A DNA stretch of 64,000 nt from Pseudescherichia sp031987975 (lineage in GTDB: Bacteria; Pseudomonadota; Gammaproteobacteria; Enterobacterales; Enterobacteriaceae), in contig NZ_DALZYX010000006.1 of assembly GCF_031987975.1 (NCBI RefSeq), positions 248,001 to 312,000 on the forward strand. Direction: 5' to 3'. A program made the translations under genes and the position numbers. Of this stretch, positions 32,792-41,900 are shown piece by piece; the stretch's first letter is position 1; every line of letters starts with the position of its first letter. Below the pieces are notes generated by a model that saw nothing but the letters and a program-made list of their open reading frames with translations, was not told the origin of the DNA and did not search any database.

Positions 32792-33763
32792 ATGAATTTA
32801 GAAAAAATCAATGAGTTAACCGCGCAAGATATGGCGGGTGTCAATGCGACAATACTGCAACAGCTCGACTCGGACGTACAGCTGATCAACCAGCTGGGGT
32901 ATTACATTGTGAGCGGCGGCGGTAAACGTATCCGTCCAATGATCGCCGTGCTGGCTGCACGCGCCGTCGGCTATGAGGGGAATGCCCACGTTACTATCGC
33001 GGCGCTAATCGAATTTATCCACACCGCGACGCTGCTCCATGACGACGTGGTAGATGAATCCGACATGCGCCGGGGTAAAGCCACAGCTAACGCGGCGTTT
33101 GGCAACGCTGCCAGCGTGCTGGTGGGCGATTTTATCTATACTCGCTCTTTCCAGATGATGACCCGCCTCGGCTCGCTCAAGGTGCTGGAGGTCATGTCGG
33201 AAGCGGTAAACGTGATCGCTGAAGGCGAAGTGCTGCAGCTGATGAACGTTAACGATCCGAACATTACCGAAGAGAACTACATGCGGGTCATCTACAGCAA
33301 GACCGCCCGTCTGTTCGAGGCGGCTTCCCAGTGCTCCGGCATTCTGGCGGGCTGTAGCGAGGCAGAGGAGAAGGGGCTGCAGGATTACGGCCGCTACCTG
33401 GGTACTGCCTTCCAGCTTATCGACGATCTGTTGGACTACAGCGCCGACGGCGAAACGCTGGGGAAAAACGTGGGTGACGATCTCAACGAAGGCAAACCTA
33501 CCCTGCCGCTGCTGCATGCTATGCGTCACGGCACGCCAGAGCAGGCACAGATGATCCGCGAGGCCATTGAGCAGGGTAACGGCCGCCATCTGCTGACGCC
33601 CGTGCTTGAGGCGATGGCCGCCTGCGGCTCACTTGAGTGGACGCGTCGACGGGCAGAGGAAGAGGCGGATAAAGCTATTGCCGCGCTTCAGGTACTGCCG
33701 GACTCTCCATGGCGTGAAGCGCTGATTGGTCTGGCGCACATCGCCGTTCAGCGCGATCGTTGA
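32792..33763 (+). CDS. ispB: IspB, octaprenyl diphosphate synthase
   Basis: Makes the C40 side chain of ubiquinone and menaquinone by adding isopentenyl units to farnesyl diphosphate. The two aspartate-rich motifs LLHDDVVDESDMRRG (about residue 82) and LIDDLLDYSADG (about residue 209) are intact. The start MNLEKINELTAQDMAGVNAT gives 323 residues as in E. coli, although no clear Shine-Dalgarno precedes it; a frame extension of 11 codons exists. It is divergent to rplU. Confidence 0.97.
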   Translation: MNLEKINELTAQDMAGVNATILQQLDSDVQLINQLGYYIVSGGGKRIRPMIAVLAARAVGYEGNAHVTIAALIEFIHTATLLHDDVVDESDMRRGKATANAAFGNAASVLVGDFIYTRSFQMMTRLGSLKVLEVMSEAVNVIAEGEVLQLMNVNDPNITEENYMRVIYSKTARLFEAASQCSGILAGCSEAEEKGLQDYGRYLGTAFQLIDDLLDYSADGETLGKNVGDDLNEGKPTLPLLHAMRHGTPEQAQMIREAIEQGNGRHLLTPVLEAMAACGSLEWTRRRAEEEADKAIAALQVLPDSPWREALIGLAHIAVQRDR

Positions 33764-33772
33764 TCCCAATAC

Positions 33773-33797
33773 CCCCGCGTTTCGGCGCGGGATTATT
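33773..33797 (+). terminator. weak terminator-like hairpin after ispB
   Basis: CCCGCG-tttcgg-CGCGGG followed by ATTATT, 10 nt after the ispB stop. The T-tract is poor. Confidence 0.4.
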
Positions 33798-33976
33798 CCA
33801 AAAGATTCCAGTAAATAGCACCCCTGTAAATCCAGTAATACCATGGAATTATCCCTGGCAAATTCCTAAATACGCCTCTCTTTATGAGAACTTATTAGAG
33901 CTTAAACTCCCTAAGGGATATGATAGGTCCGCGCACCGTTTTAGCGCAGTGCTTATCGCAATCACAGGGAGGAAAA

Positions 33977-34261
33977 ATGGAACAGAAACTGACTGACTGG
34001 CACCCAGCCGATATTATCGCCGCGCTACGTAAGAAAGGGACCTCAATGGCGGCAGAGTCACGCAGGAGTGGTCTCAGCTCGTCAACGCTGGCGAACGTGC
34101 TGACGCGTCCGTGGCCGAAGGGAGAGCAGATTATCGCCAGGGCGATTGGAACGGATCCGTGGGTGATCTGGCCGTCGCGTTATCACGACCCCGTCACTCA
34201 TGAGTTTATCGATCGCGCTAAGCTGATCCGCAAGGAGAGGGAGAAACAGCCCAAAGCGTAA
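33977..34261 (+). CDS. sfsB: SfsB/Nlp, Ner-like DNA-binding regulator
   Basis: The 94-residue product starts MEQKLTDWHPADIIAALRKK and is close to E. coli SfsB (92 residues), a homologue of the phage Mu Ner repressor linked to maltose gene expression. The helix-turn-helix lies around KGTSMAAESRRSGLSSSTLA. The start at 33977 follows GGGAGG; the in-frame ATG 19 codons upstream has no such signal. It sits alone between ispB and murA, after a 213-nt A/T-rich gap with a repeated TCCAGTAA(A)TA. Confidence 0.93.
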   Translation: MEQKLTDWHPADIIAALRKKGTSMAAESRRSGLSSSTLANVLTRPWPKGEQIIARAIGTDPWVIWPSRYHDPVTHEFIDRAKLIRKEREKQPKA

Positions 34262-34333
34262 CGATTGTTACCCCGGCAAGCCAACCCCCTTCTCCTGACG
34301 GCAAGGGGGCTGCCTTCCATTACGCTTTCAGCA

Positions 34334-35593
34334 CTACTCGCCTTTCACGCGCTCGATGTTCGCGCCCAGCGCCCGCAGCTTGTTCTCAATGGTTTCATAC
34401 CCACGATCGATATGGTAGATACGCTCAACGATAGTGGTCCCTTCCGCGATACAGCCCGCCAGCACCAGGCTTGCAGACGCACGCAGATCGGTTGCCATCA
34501 CCTGAGCACCAGAGAGTTTTTCCACACCGTGGCAGATAGCGGTATTGCTCTCGATCTCCGCGTGTGCGCCCATACGGATCAGCTCCGGAATGTGCATGAA
34601 GCGGTTCTCGAAGATGGTTTCCGTGACGACACCCGTACCTTCTGCCACCAGGTTCAGCAGCGTAAACTGCGCCTGCATATCGGTGGGGAACGCCGGATGC
34701 GGCGCGGTACGCACGTTAACCGCCTTTGGACGCTTGCCGTGCATATCCAGGCTGATCCAGTCTTCGCCTAGCTCAATATCCGCGCCCGCTTCACGCAGCT
34801 TGGCCAGCACTGCGTCCAGGGTGTCCGGCTGGGCTTTATGGCAGACAATTTTGCCGCCGGAGATGGCCGCCGCCACCAGGAAGGTCCCGGTTTCAATACG
34901 ATCGGGCAGCACGCTATAGACACCGCCGCCCAGACGCTCAACGCCCTGAATGGTGATGCTATCCGTACCCATGCCGGTGATTTTCGCGCCCAGGGTGTTG
35001 AGGAAGTTTGCCGTATCGACAATCTCCGGCTCGCGGGCGGCGTTTTCGATAATGGTTGTGCCTTCGGCCAGCGTCGCTGCCGACATGATGGTGACGGTCG
35101 CGCCAACGCTGACCTTATCCATCACGATATGCGCCCCTTTCAGGCGGCCATTCACGGATGCTTTAACGTAGCCCTCTTCCAGCTTGATCTCCGCACCCAG
35201 CTGCTCCAGGCCGCTGATATGCAGATCCACCGGACGCGCGCCGATAGCGCAGCCGCCCGGCAGGGAGACTTCACCCTTGCCAAAACGTGCCACCAGCGGA
35301 CCGAGTGCCCAAATGGAAGCGCGCATGGTCTTCACCAGCTCATAAGGGGCGCGATAGATATTGACCGCGCTACCGTCCATCCAGACCGAGCCGTTACGCT
35401 CTACCTTCATGCCAAGCTGGCTCAGCAGCTTCATGGTGGTATCGATATCTTTCAGTTTCGGAACGTTACGAATTTCGACAGGCTCTTCTGCCAGCAGGGC
35501 GGCAAAAAGAATTGGCAACGCTGCGTTTTTCGCTCCTGAAATTGTCACTTCGCCCTGAAGCCGGGTCGGCCCCTGTACACGAAACTTATCCAT
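34334..35593 (-). CDS. murA: MurA, UDP-GlcNAc enolpyruvyl transferase
   Basis: First committed step of peptidoglycan synthesis. The fosfomycin-target cysteine is visible in SLPGGCAIGARPVD (about residue 115), so the enzyme is of the Cys type. GAKNAALPILFA at about residue 20 is the conserved substrate loop. The 419 residues equal E. coli MurA. It lies after ibaG on the same strand. Confidence 0.98.
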   Translation of the reverse strand: MDKFRVQGPTRLQGEVTISGAKNAALPILFAALLAEEPVEIRNVPKLKDIDTTMKLLSQLGMKVERNGSVWMDGSAVNIYRAPYELVKTMRASIWALGPLVARFGKGEVSLPGGCAIGARPVDLHISGLEQLGAEIKLEEGYVKASVNGRLKGAHIVMDKVSVGATVTIMSAATLAEGTTIIENAAREPEIVDTANFLNTLGAKITGMGTDSITIQGVERLGGGVYSVLPDRIETGTFLVAAAISGGKIVCHKAQPDTLDAVLAKLREAGADIELGEDWISLDMHGKRPKAVNVRTAPHPAFPTDMQAQFTLLNLVAEGTGVVTETIFENRFMHIPELIRMGAHAEIESNTAICHGVEKLSGAQVMATDLRASASLVLAGCIAEGTTIVERIYHIDRGYETIENKLRALGANIERVKGE

Positions 35594-35646
35594 TCATCTC
35601 TTCTCTGTTAAGAATTCATACGTACTGCCGGTCAACGACCGTCAGC

Positions 35647-35901
35647 TCAAAAACCGTTGAGTTTACGATCGCGCGCCCACTCGGCAGGCGTATAGGCTTT
35701 GATCGACAGGGCGTGGATGCGGTTGTCCGCGATATACTCCATCAGCGGGGCATAGACGGCCTGCTGCTTCTTCACGCGACTCATGTCGGCAAAAATTTCA
35801 CCCACCGCAATAACCTGAAAGTGACTGCCATCGCCGCTAACGTGGGCTTCCTGAAGGGAGAGTGCGTTCATCAGCACGGTCTGGATTTCATGATTTTCCA
35901 T
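35647..35901 (-). CDS. ibaG: IbaG, BolA-family protein
   Basis: An 84-residue BolA/IbaG-type protein, which partners monothiol glutaredoxin GrxD in Fe-S handling and is linked to acid response. The family features SGDGSHFQVIAVGEIF and RVKKQQAVYAPL are present. It lies between mlaB and murA in the order found in E. coli, and a terminator separates it from mlaB. Confidence 0.95.
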   Translation of the reverse strand: MENHEIQTVLMNALSLQEAHVSGDGSHFQVIAVGEIFADMSRVKKQQAVYAPLMEYIADNRIHALSIKAYTPAEWARDRKLNGF

Positions 35902-35971
35902 GGGCTTTAATTCATCTGGTAGTGAAAACAGTCCAACATCTTAGAGGAAAGTGGCGCTGTCTTAAATAAGC

Positions 35972-36002
35972 AAAAAGCCTCGCTTGTCAATCAAGCGAGG
36001 CT
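35972..36002 (-). terminator. terminator after the mlaFEDCB operon
   Basis: Minus-strand AGCCTCGCTTGattgaCAAGCGAGGCTTTTTG, 25 nt after the mlaB stop. Confidence 0.9.
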
Positions 36003-36026
36003 ATGAGTAGTAACGTACTGAAAATA

Positions 36027-36320
36027 TTAGTGTGGCAGCGCATCGGCAGGAAGGTTATAGAGTTGCGCCAGAGTGCGAACCTTGTCGCTGACGCCCTCCA
36101 GCACTACCGGATGCCCCTGTTTTCGGGCAAAGGCCACCAGGTGAACCAGCAGGGCAACACCGGCGGTATCCACGCGAGCAACGCCGGTCAGGTCGATCAC
36201 GTCAACGCCGCTCAGCGCCTCTGCCCTCGCCTCCCACAGGCCGTTCAGGACGTCCTGATCCAGCTCGCCTTCGAGAGCCAGCCGCTCGCCATTGCGCGTC
36301 CAGCGTAGCTGGTCAGCCAT
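36027..36320 (-). CDS. mlaB: MlaB, STAS-domain subunit of the Mla transporter
   Basis: Cytoplasmic STAS-domain protein that stabilises and regulates the MlaFEB ATPase complex. The start MADQLRWTRNGERLALEGEL at 36320 gives 97 residues as in E. coli, and VDVIDLTGVARVDTAGVALL carries the STAS core. Its ATG overlaps the mlaC stop by one base (TAATG). An in-frame ATG 32 codons upstream lies in mlaC and is not used. Confidence 0.95.
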   Translation of the reverse strand: MADQLRWTRNGERLALEGELDQDVLNGLWEARAEALSGVDVIDLTGVARVDTAGVALLVHLVAFARKQGHPVVLEGVSDKVRTLAQLYNLPADALPH

Positions 36321-36955
36321 TATTTCTTCTCGTCCAGGGTGATTTTCTGCTGGGAGATCGATTTCAGCTGCGCAGTCAGACCATCGATGCCTTTGGTACG
36401 CAGCAGGTCGCTCCACTCATTCTGTTTGGTGGTGATCATGCTGATACCTTCAGCAATCATGTCATAGGCCTGCCAGTTACCGGTCTGGCTGTTCTTACGC
36501 CACTGGAAGTCCAGGCGTACCGGCGGACGACCGTTTGGATCGTTAATGGTGACGCGGATCGGCACGATAGAGGCGTTGCCCAGCGGCTGCTCCGGTGCAA
36601 TCTGGTAGGTCTGGCCATTATACATTGCCAGCGCCTGGCCGTAGGCCTGCTTCAGATATTCACGGAACGCAGCAAAGTAAGCATCACGCTGCGCAGGGGT
36701 CGCTTCTTTGTAGTAGCGGCCCAGCACCAGCGCCCCGGCGTATTTCACCTGCACGTAGGGCAGCAGCTCTTGATCGACGACTTCACGAAGATAGTCAGGG
36801 TTAGAGCGGATTTTCGGCTGCTCGGCTTTAAGGCGATCGAAGGTCTTCTGCGCCGCTTCCTGCATCAGCTTGTACGGGTTGCTCTGGTCGGCAGCGGTCG
36901 CTGCCGTCAGCGGAGCGATGGCCAGTACGGCAATCATTAACAGTCGTTTGAACAT
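36320..36955 (-). CDS. mlaC: MlaC, periplasmic phospholipid carrier
   Basis: Soluble periplasmic protein that shuttles phospholipid between MlaA-OmpC in the outer membrane and MlaFEDB. A Sec signal peptide (MFKRLLMIAVLAIAPLTAAT, cleaved near residue 21) precedes the lipid-binding fold. The 211 residues equal E. coli MlaC. It lies 13 nt after mlaD. Confidence 0.97.
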   Translation of the reverse strand: MFKRLLMIAVLAIAPLTAATAADQSNPYKLMQEAAQKTFDRLKAEQPKIRSNPDYLREVVDQELLPYVQVKYAGALVLGRYYKEATPAQRDAYFAAFREYLKQAYGQALAMYNGQTYQIAPEQPLGNASIVPIRVTINDPNGRPPVRLDFQWRKNSQTGNWQAYDMIAEGISMITTKQNEWSDLLRTKGIDGLTAQLKSISQQKITLDEKK

Positions 36956-36968
36956 GCGTCACTTCTCC

Positions 36969-37523
36969 TCATGGATTCGTCGGGGTGGCGGACGGTGCAA
37001 CTTCAGTATCGGCAGCGCCCGGCGCTGGCGCATCGCCTGAACTCTTATTGTCGCTACCTTTGCTGTTGTAAAGGAATTGTCCGATCAGGTCCTCAAGTAC
37101 CATCGCGGACTTGGTGTCCTGAATGGTGCTGCCGTCTTTAAGCATAGAACTTCCCAGCTCGGGATCGTCAAACCCGACGTTGAGCGCCAGGTACTGCTCG
37201 CCCAGCAGGCCAGAGGTACGAATGGCCAGCGAGCTGGTATCGGGGATCTGGTTATAGCGCTCTTCGATGTCCAGCGATACGCGCGGCAGATAGGTTTTTG
37301 GATCAAGCTCGATATCGGCCACGCGCCCAACGACAACGCCGCCAATACGTACCGGTGAGTGAACCTTTACGCCGCCGATGTTATCGAAGGTGGCGGTCAC
37401 GCGGTAGGTAGGCTCCGTGCGCATAGAGGCAACGTCCGCCGCCTTCAGGCAGATAAAGAGCGCCGCCAGCAGGGCAATCAGAAGAAAAATACCCACCCAA
37501 ATTTCTGTTTTTTTCGTTTGCAT
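36969..37523 (-). CDS. mlaD: MlaD, MCE-domain membrane subunit
   Basis: Forms the hexameric periplasmic ring of the Mla transporter. One N-terminal membrane helix (IWVGIFLLIALLAALFICLK, about residues 8-27) is followed by an MCE domain (YRVTATFDNIGGVKVHSPVR, about residue 39). The C-terminal tail is Ala/Pro rich. The 184 residues compare with 183 in E. coli. It lies 4 nt after mlaE. Confidence 0.97.
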   Translation of the reverse strand: MQTKKTEIWVGIFLLIALLAALFICLKAADVASMRTEPTYRVTATFDNIGGVKVHSPVRIGGVVVGRVADIELDPKTYLPRVSLDIEERYNQIPDTSSLAIRTSGLLGEQYLALNVGFDDPELGSSMLKDGSTIQDTKSAMVLEDLIGQFLYNSKGSDNKSSGDAPAPGAADTEVAPSATPTNP

Positions 37524-37527
37524 CTAC

Positions 37528-38310
37528 TCAGTTCCCAAACATCAGAGCGGTGAGCACAAAATCGAGGCCGAGAATGGTCAACGATGAGTGCACAACGGTA
37601 CGTGTGGTGGCCCGGCTAATCCCTGCCGAAGTGGGGATCGCGTCATAACCATTAAACAGCGCGATCCAGGTAACGGTAATAGCGAACACGACGCTTTTGA
37701 TCAGGCAGTTCACCAGATCGAGGCGCAGATCGACGGCGTTTTGCATTGCCGTCCAGAAGAAGCCGGCATCGATGCCTTTCCAGTTTACGCCCACCAGCGA
37801 GCCGCCCCAAATGCCGACCGCGACAAACATCGTCGTCAGCAGCGGCAGCGAGATCACTCCCGCCCAGAAGCGTGGCGAAATCACCCGTCGCAGCGGATCC
37901 ACCGCCATCATCTCCATGCTGGAGATCTGTTCGGTGGCGCGCATCAGACCGATTTCAGCGGTCAACGCCGAGCCTGCCCGTCCTGCGAACAGCAGGGCAG
38001 CAACCACCGGTCCCAGCTCGCGCAGCAGCGACAGTGCCACCAGCATCCCAAGGCTGGTTTCGGCGCTGTAGGTGGTGAGCACCAGGTAACCCTGTAGCCC
38101 CAGCACCATGCCGATGAACACCCCGGAGACGAGGATGATGAGCATCGAGAGCACGCCCACGTTATAGAGCTGGCGAACCAGCAGCGGGGCGTGCTTGCGA
38201 AACTCGGGCTTGCCGATCAGCGCATTGAATAACATCAACCCGGCGCGCCCGAACGTCGCGATCGTTTTGATCCCGCGATGCCCAAGCGATGCCAGTGCAT
38301 TTAACAGCAT
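37528..38310 (-). CDS. mlaE: MlaE, ABC permease of the Mla transporter
   Basis: Inner-membrane permease of the phospholipid transporter, 260 residues with five to six hydrophobic segments, equal in length to E. coli MlaE. The conserved cytoplasmic coupling region ALLFAGRAGSALTAEIGLMR (about residue 106) is typical of MlaE/YrbE proteins. It lies 7 nt after mlaF. Confidence 0.97.
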   Translation of the reverse strand: MLLNALASLGHRGIKTIATFGRAGLMLFNALIGKPEFRKHAPLLVRQLYNVGVLSMLIILVSGVFIGMVLGLQGYLVLTTYSAETSLGMLVALSLLRELGPVVAALLFAGRAGSALTAEIGLMRATEQISSMEMMAVDPLRRVISPRFWAGVISLPLLTTMFVAVGIWGGSLVGVNWKGIDAGFFWTAMQNAVDLRLDLVNCLIKSVVFAITVTWIALFNGYDAIPTSAGISRATTRTVVHSSLTILGLDFVLTALMFGN

Positions 38311-38317
38311 GAGTGGC

Positions 38318-39130
38318 TTAGCTCCCTGTTCCTAATAAATCGTGAAGATAGTCGCCCGCCGGATAGCGGAACGGCACTGGGCCATCCGCAATGCCGTCAA
38401 GGAACTGGCGGACCCGGGGATCGGCATTCTCTTGCAAGCCCTGGGCGCTGCCGTGGGCGACGATCTTTTTGTCGGCCACGATATAGGCGTAGTCGGCAAT
38501 ACTCAATACCTCGGGCACGTCGTGGGAGACAACAATGCAGGTCACCCCCAGCGCGCTGTTCAGTTCAGAGATGAGCTTGACCAGCACCCCCATGGTGATG
38601 GGATCCTGGCCAACAAAAGGCTCATCAAACATGATCAGATCCGGCTCAAGGGCAATCGCTCGCGCTAGCGCCGCACGACGGGCCATACCGCCGGATAGCT
38701 CAGACGGCATCAGCTTTGCCGCACCGCGCAGGCCGACGGCCTCCAGCTTCATCATTACCGTGCTCTTTAGCAGCGCGGGCGGCAGATGCGTGTGCTCGCG
38801 CAGCGGATAGGCCACGTTATCAAACACGGTCATGTCAGTGAACAGCGCCCCGGACTGGAACAGCATGCTCATACGCTTGCGCACGGTGTAGAGGCGGGAG
38901 CGCGACATCGCCGGCACGTTCTCGCCATCAAAGAGGATCTCACCGGTATCCGGTGGGATCTGCCCGCCGATCAGGCGCAGCAGCGTCGTTTTACCGATCC
39001 CTGACGGTCCCATGATCGCGGTGATCTTTCCCCGCGGCACCGTCAGCGTAATATTGTCGAAGATACACCGATTGCCACGGGAGAAGCTGACGCCACGGAC
39101 ATCGACTAAATTCGCCATCGTCTGGCTCAT
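38318..39130 (-). CDS. mlaF: MlaF, ATPase of the Mla transporter
   Basis: ABC ATPase that powers phospholipid transport for outer-membrane asymmetry. It has Walker A GPSGIGKTT (about residue 41), signature SELSGGMARR and Walker B LIMFDEPFVGQD. The 270 residues compare with 269 in E. coli, and the C-terminal tail that contacts the neighbouring subunit is kept. It is the first gene of mlaFEDCB and divergent to yrbG. Confidence 0.97.
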   Translation of the reverse strand: MSQTMANLVDVRGVSFSRGNRCIFDNITLTVPRGKITAIMGPSGIGKTTLLRLIGGQIPPDTGEILFDGENVPAMSRSRLYTVRKRMSMLFQSGALFTDMTVFDNVAYPLREHTHLPPALLKSTVMMKLEAVGLRGAAKLMPSELSGGMARRAALARAIALEPDLIMFDEPFVGQDPITMGVLVKLISELNSALGVTCIVVSHDVPEVLSIADYAYIVADKKIVAHGSAQGLQENADPRVRQFLDGIADGPVPFRYPAGDYLHDLLGTGS

Positions 39131-39354
39131 TTACTTTTCCTTCTGCCTTGTTAGGTGTAACCAGGGCGCGTCATTACGCCTGGTCACGATATTTTTACAG
39201 AATATTGTGTGCATAGGTTAGCTAAAGCTGGCATTTGTTTTACTTTTAAGCCGCTTAAAGTCAAAATCAGGACTCGCTGTGTCTAACCGATCCTCTTTTC
39301 GCCTGGCGATCGCTGACTGCGGACCGGCGATTATACCTGAAGAAAGGACTTTAG

Positions 39355-40320
39355 ATGCTTTTAGCGATGGCGCTGTTAATTATTGGTTTACTTTTGGTGG
39401 TCTACAGTGCCGATCGTCTGGTGTTTGCCGCATCTATTCTCTGCCGTAGCATAGGGATCCCACCGCTGATCATTGGCATGACGGTGGTCACCATCGGCAC
39501 CTCTCTGCCTGAAATCATTGTCTCGATGGCCGCCTCCCTGCACGGACAGATGGATCTCGCTATCGGCACGGCGCTGGGATCCAACATCGTCAATATACTG
39601 TTAATCCTCGGCTTAGCCGCCCTGTTCCATCCATTTACCGTGCATTCTGATATTCTGCGCCGCGAAATACCGCTAATGTTGATCGTTAGCGCCCTCGCTG
39701 GCGTGGTGCTGTACGATGGTCAGCTCACGCGGGCGGACGGTCTCTTTTTACTGCTGTTAGCCGTGCTCTGGCTGGTATTCATTGTTAAGATTGGCCGCCA
39801 GGGCAACGATAGTCTGACCCGGGAGCAGCTGGCGGAGCTGCCCCGTGAGGGTAGCCTGTCGGTAGCGTTTCTCTGGCTGGGGGTTGCGCTGATCGTGATG
39901 CCGATGGCGACCCGGATGGTCATTGATAACGCCACGGTGCTGGCGAACGTGCTGGGGATGAGCGAGCTGACCATTGGCCTGACGGTGATCGCCATTGGTA
40001 CCAGCCTGCCGGAGTTGGCTACCGCTATCGCCGGAGCACGTAAAGGCGAAGATGATATCGCCATCGGGAATATTATTGGCTCCGGCATTATTAATATCGC
40101 TATTGTGCTGGGCCTGCCCGCGCTGATTGTACCCGGTCCCTTTAACCCGCTGGCCTTTACGCGTGATTACGGCGTGATGCTGGCGGTTAGCGTTATCTTT
40201 GCCCTACTGTGCTGGCGCCGGCAGCGCCAGACGGGCAGAGGCGCAGGCGCGCTGTTACTTGGCGGTTTTATCATATGGATGGCGATGCTCTACTGGCTGT
40301 CGCCGTATATTACTGGATAA
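39355..40320 (+). CDS. yrbG: YrbG, calcium/sodium antiporter family protein
   Basis: The 321-residue inner-membrane protein has the two inverted alpha-repeats of the CaCA superfamily, each with the ion-binding motif: GTSLPEIIVS (about residue 48) and GTSLPELATA (about residue 218). About ten membrane segments are visible. E. coli YrbG is 325 residues; its physiological ion is not established. It opens the yrbG-kdsD-kdsC-lptCAB cluster, 13 nt before kdsD. Confidence 0.95.
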   Translation: MLLAMALLIIGLLLVVYSADRLVFAASILCRSIGIPPLIIGMTVVTIGTSLPEIIVSMAASLHGQMDLAIGTALGSNIVNILLILGLAALFHPFTVHSDILRREIPLMLIVSALAGVVLYDGQLTRADGLFLLLLAVLWLVFIVKIGRQGNDSLTREQLAELPREGSLSVAFLWLGVALIVMPMATRMVIDNATVLANVLGMSELTIGLTVIAIGTSLPELATAIAGARKGEDDIAIGNIIGSGIINIAIVLGLPALIVPGPFNPLAFTRDYGVMLAVSVIFALLCWRRQRQTGRGAGALLLGGFIIWMAMLYWLSPYITG

Positions 40321-40333
40321 TCGGAAACCTATT

Positions 40334-41320
40334 ATGTCGCACATAGATTTGCCGCCAGGCTTTGACTTTCAACAGGCGGGCAAGGATGTACTGGCTATTG
40401 AACGTGAAGGTCTGGCCGAGCTTGACCGCTATATCAACCAGGACTTTACCGAAGCCTGCGAGAGGATGTTCTACTGCGCTGGCAAAGTAGTGGTGATGGG
40501 CATGGGCAAATCTGGCCATATCGGGCGTAAGATGGCGGCGACCTTTGCCAGCACCGGCACGCCGGCATTTTTCGTTCACCCAGGCGAGGCCGCTCACGGC
40601 GATCTCGGCATGGTCGCGCCACAGGATATCGTTATTGCCCTGTCGAACTCCGGAGAATCTAACGAGATCCTCGCGCTTATTCCGGTGCTGAAACGTCTGC
40701 AGGTGCCGTTGATCTGCGTCACCAGCCGTCCGGAGAGCAGCATGGCGCGGGCGGCGGATATCCATCTGTGCGTCAAGGTGCCCCGGGAAGCCTGCCCGCT
40801 GGGGCTGGCTCCCACCTCCAGCACCACAGCGGCGCTGGTGATGGGCGACGCACTGGCGGTAGCGCTTCTGAAGGCGCGCGGCTTTACCGCAGAGGACTTT
40901 GCCCTCTCCCACCCCGGCGGCGCGCTCGGACGTAAGCTGCTGCTGCGGGTGAACGATATTATGCACACCGGGGATGAGATCCCTCATGTCAGTAAAGAGG
41001 CCTCCCTGCGCGACGCGCTGCTGGAGATCACCCGCAAGAATCTGGGCATGACGGTAGTGTGTGATGACCTGATGAAAATTGAGGGCATCTTTACCGATGG
41101 CGACCTGCGCCGCGTATTTGATATGGGTGCCGACGTCAGAAACTTAGGTATTGCCGACGTCATGACCCCCGGCGGCATTCGCGTCCGCGCAGGCACGCTG
41201 GCGGTTGACGTCCTGAACCTGATGCAGTCCCGCCACATTACGGCGGTAATGGTTGCCGATGGCGACCAGTTGCTGGGTGTGGTACATATGCACGATCTGC
41301 TGCGCGCAGGCGTGGTGTAA
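40334..41320 (+). CDS. kdsD: KdsD, arabinose-5-phosphate isomerase
   Basis: Converts ribulose-5-phosphate to arabinose-5-phosphate, the first step toward Kdo. The SIS domain has GMGKSGHIGRK (about residue 56) and SNSGESNE; two CBS domains fill the C-terminal third. The start MSHIDLPPGFDFQQAGKDVL at 40334 gives 328 residues as in E. coli; an in-frame extension into yrbG is not used. It precedes kdsC by 13 nt. Confidence 0.97.
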   Translation: MSHIDLPPGFDFQQAGKDVLAIEREGLAELDRYINQDFTEACERMFYCAGKVVVMGMGKSGHIGRKMAATFASTGTPAFFVHPGEAAHGDLGMVAPQDIVIALSNSGESNEILALIPVLKRLQVPLICVTSRPESSMARAADIHLCVKVPREACPLGLAPTSSTTAALVMGDALAVALLKARGFTAEDFALSHPGGALGRKLLLRVNDIMHTGDEIPHVSKEASLRDALLEITRKNLGMTVVCDDLMKIEGIFTDGDLRRVFDMGADVRNLGIADVMTPGGIRVRAGTLAVDVLNLMQSRHITAVMVADGDQLLGVVHMHDLLRAGVV

Positions 41321-41333
41321 AAAGGATACGAGA

Positions 41334-41900
41334 ATGAGTAATGCTGCTGCATCACTGGCGACCTGTTACGGGCCGGTGAGTACGCAAGTGATGGCTAAAG
41401 CGGAGAAGATCCGCCTGTTGATCCTGGACGTTGATGGCGTAATGTCTGACGGCCTGATTTTTATGGGTAATAATGGTGAAGAGCTGAAAGCGTTCAACGT
41501 GCGCGACGGCTACGGCATCCGCTGCGCGTTGACCTCGGGTATTGAGGTGGCGATCATTACCGGCCGCAAGGCTAAACTGCTGGAAGACCGCTGCGCTACG
41601 CTGGGAATTACGCATCTCTACCAGGGGCAATCAGACAAGCTGATTGCCTACCGGGAGCTGCTTACCACCCTCGCCGTCAGCGCCGATGAGGTCGCCTATG
41701 TGGGTGATGACCTGATCGACTGGCCGGTGATGGCGGAAGTGGGCTTAAGCGTGGCCGTTGCCGATGCGCACCCGCTGCTGCTGCCGCGGGCGGACTACGT
41801 GACAAGGATTCAGGGTGGACGCGGCGCGGTACGTGAAGTCTGCGATCTGCTGCTGCTGGCGCAGGGCAAACTGGAAGAGGCCAAAGGGCAATCGATATGA
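41334..41900 (+). CDS. kdsC: KdsC, Kdo-8-phosphate phosphatase
   Basis: HAD-family phosphatase that releases Kdo for LPS synthesis. The nucleophile motif is LDVDGVMSDG (about residue 32) and motif III/IV lies in YVGDDLIDWPVM. The start MSNAAASLATCYGPVSTQVM gives 188 residues as in E. coli. Its stop overlaps the lptC start by 4 nt (ATGA), so the two are translationally coupled. Confidence 0.97.
   Translation: MSNAAASLATCYGPVSTQVMAKAEKIRLLILDVDGVMSDGLIFMGNNGEELKAFNVRDGYGIRCALTSGIEVAIITGRKAKLLEDRCATLGITHLYQGQSDKLIAYRELLTTLAVSADEVAYVGDDLIDWPVMAEVGLSVAVADAHPLLLPRADYVTRIQGGRGAVREVCDLLLLAQGKLEEAKGQSI

Noticed and set aside
32683..32889. 68-codon minus-strand frame across the ispB start
   Set aside because: It lies over the ispB 5' end and promoter region, has no recognisable domain and no clear ribosome site.
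40199..40333. Upstream extension of KdsD into yrbG
   Set aside because: The extra 45 codons lie inside yrbG and are low-complexity Arg/Cys sequence. The conserved start MSHIDLPPGF is at 40334.
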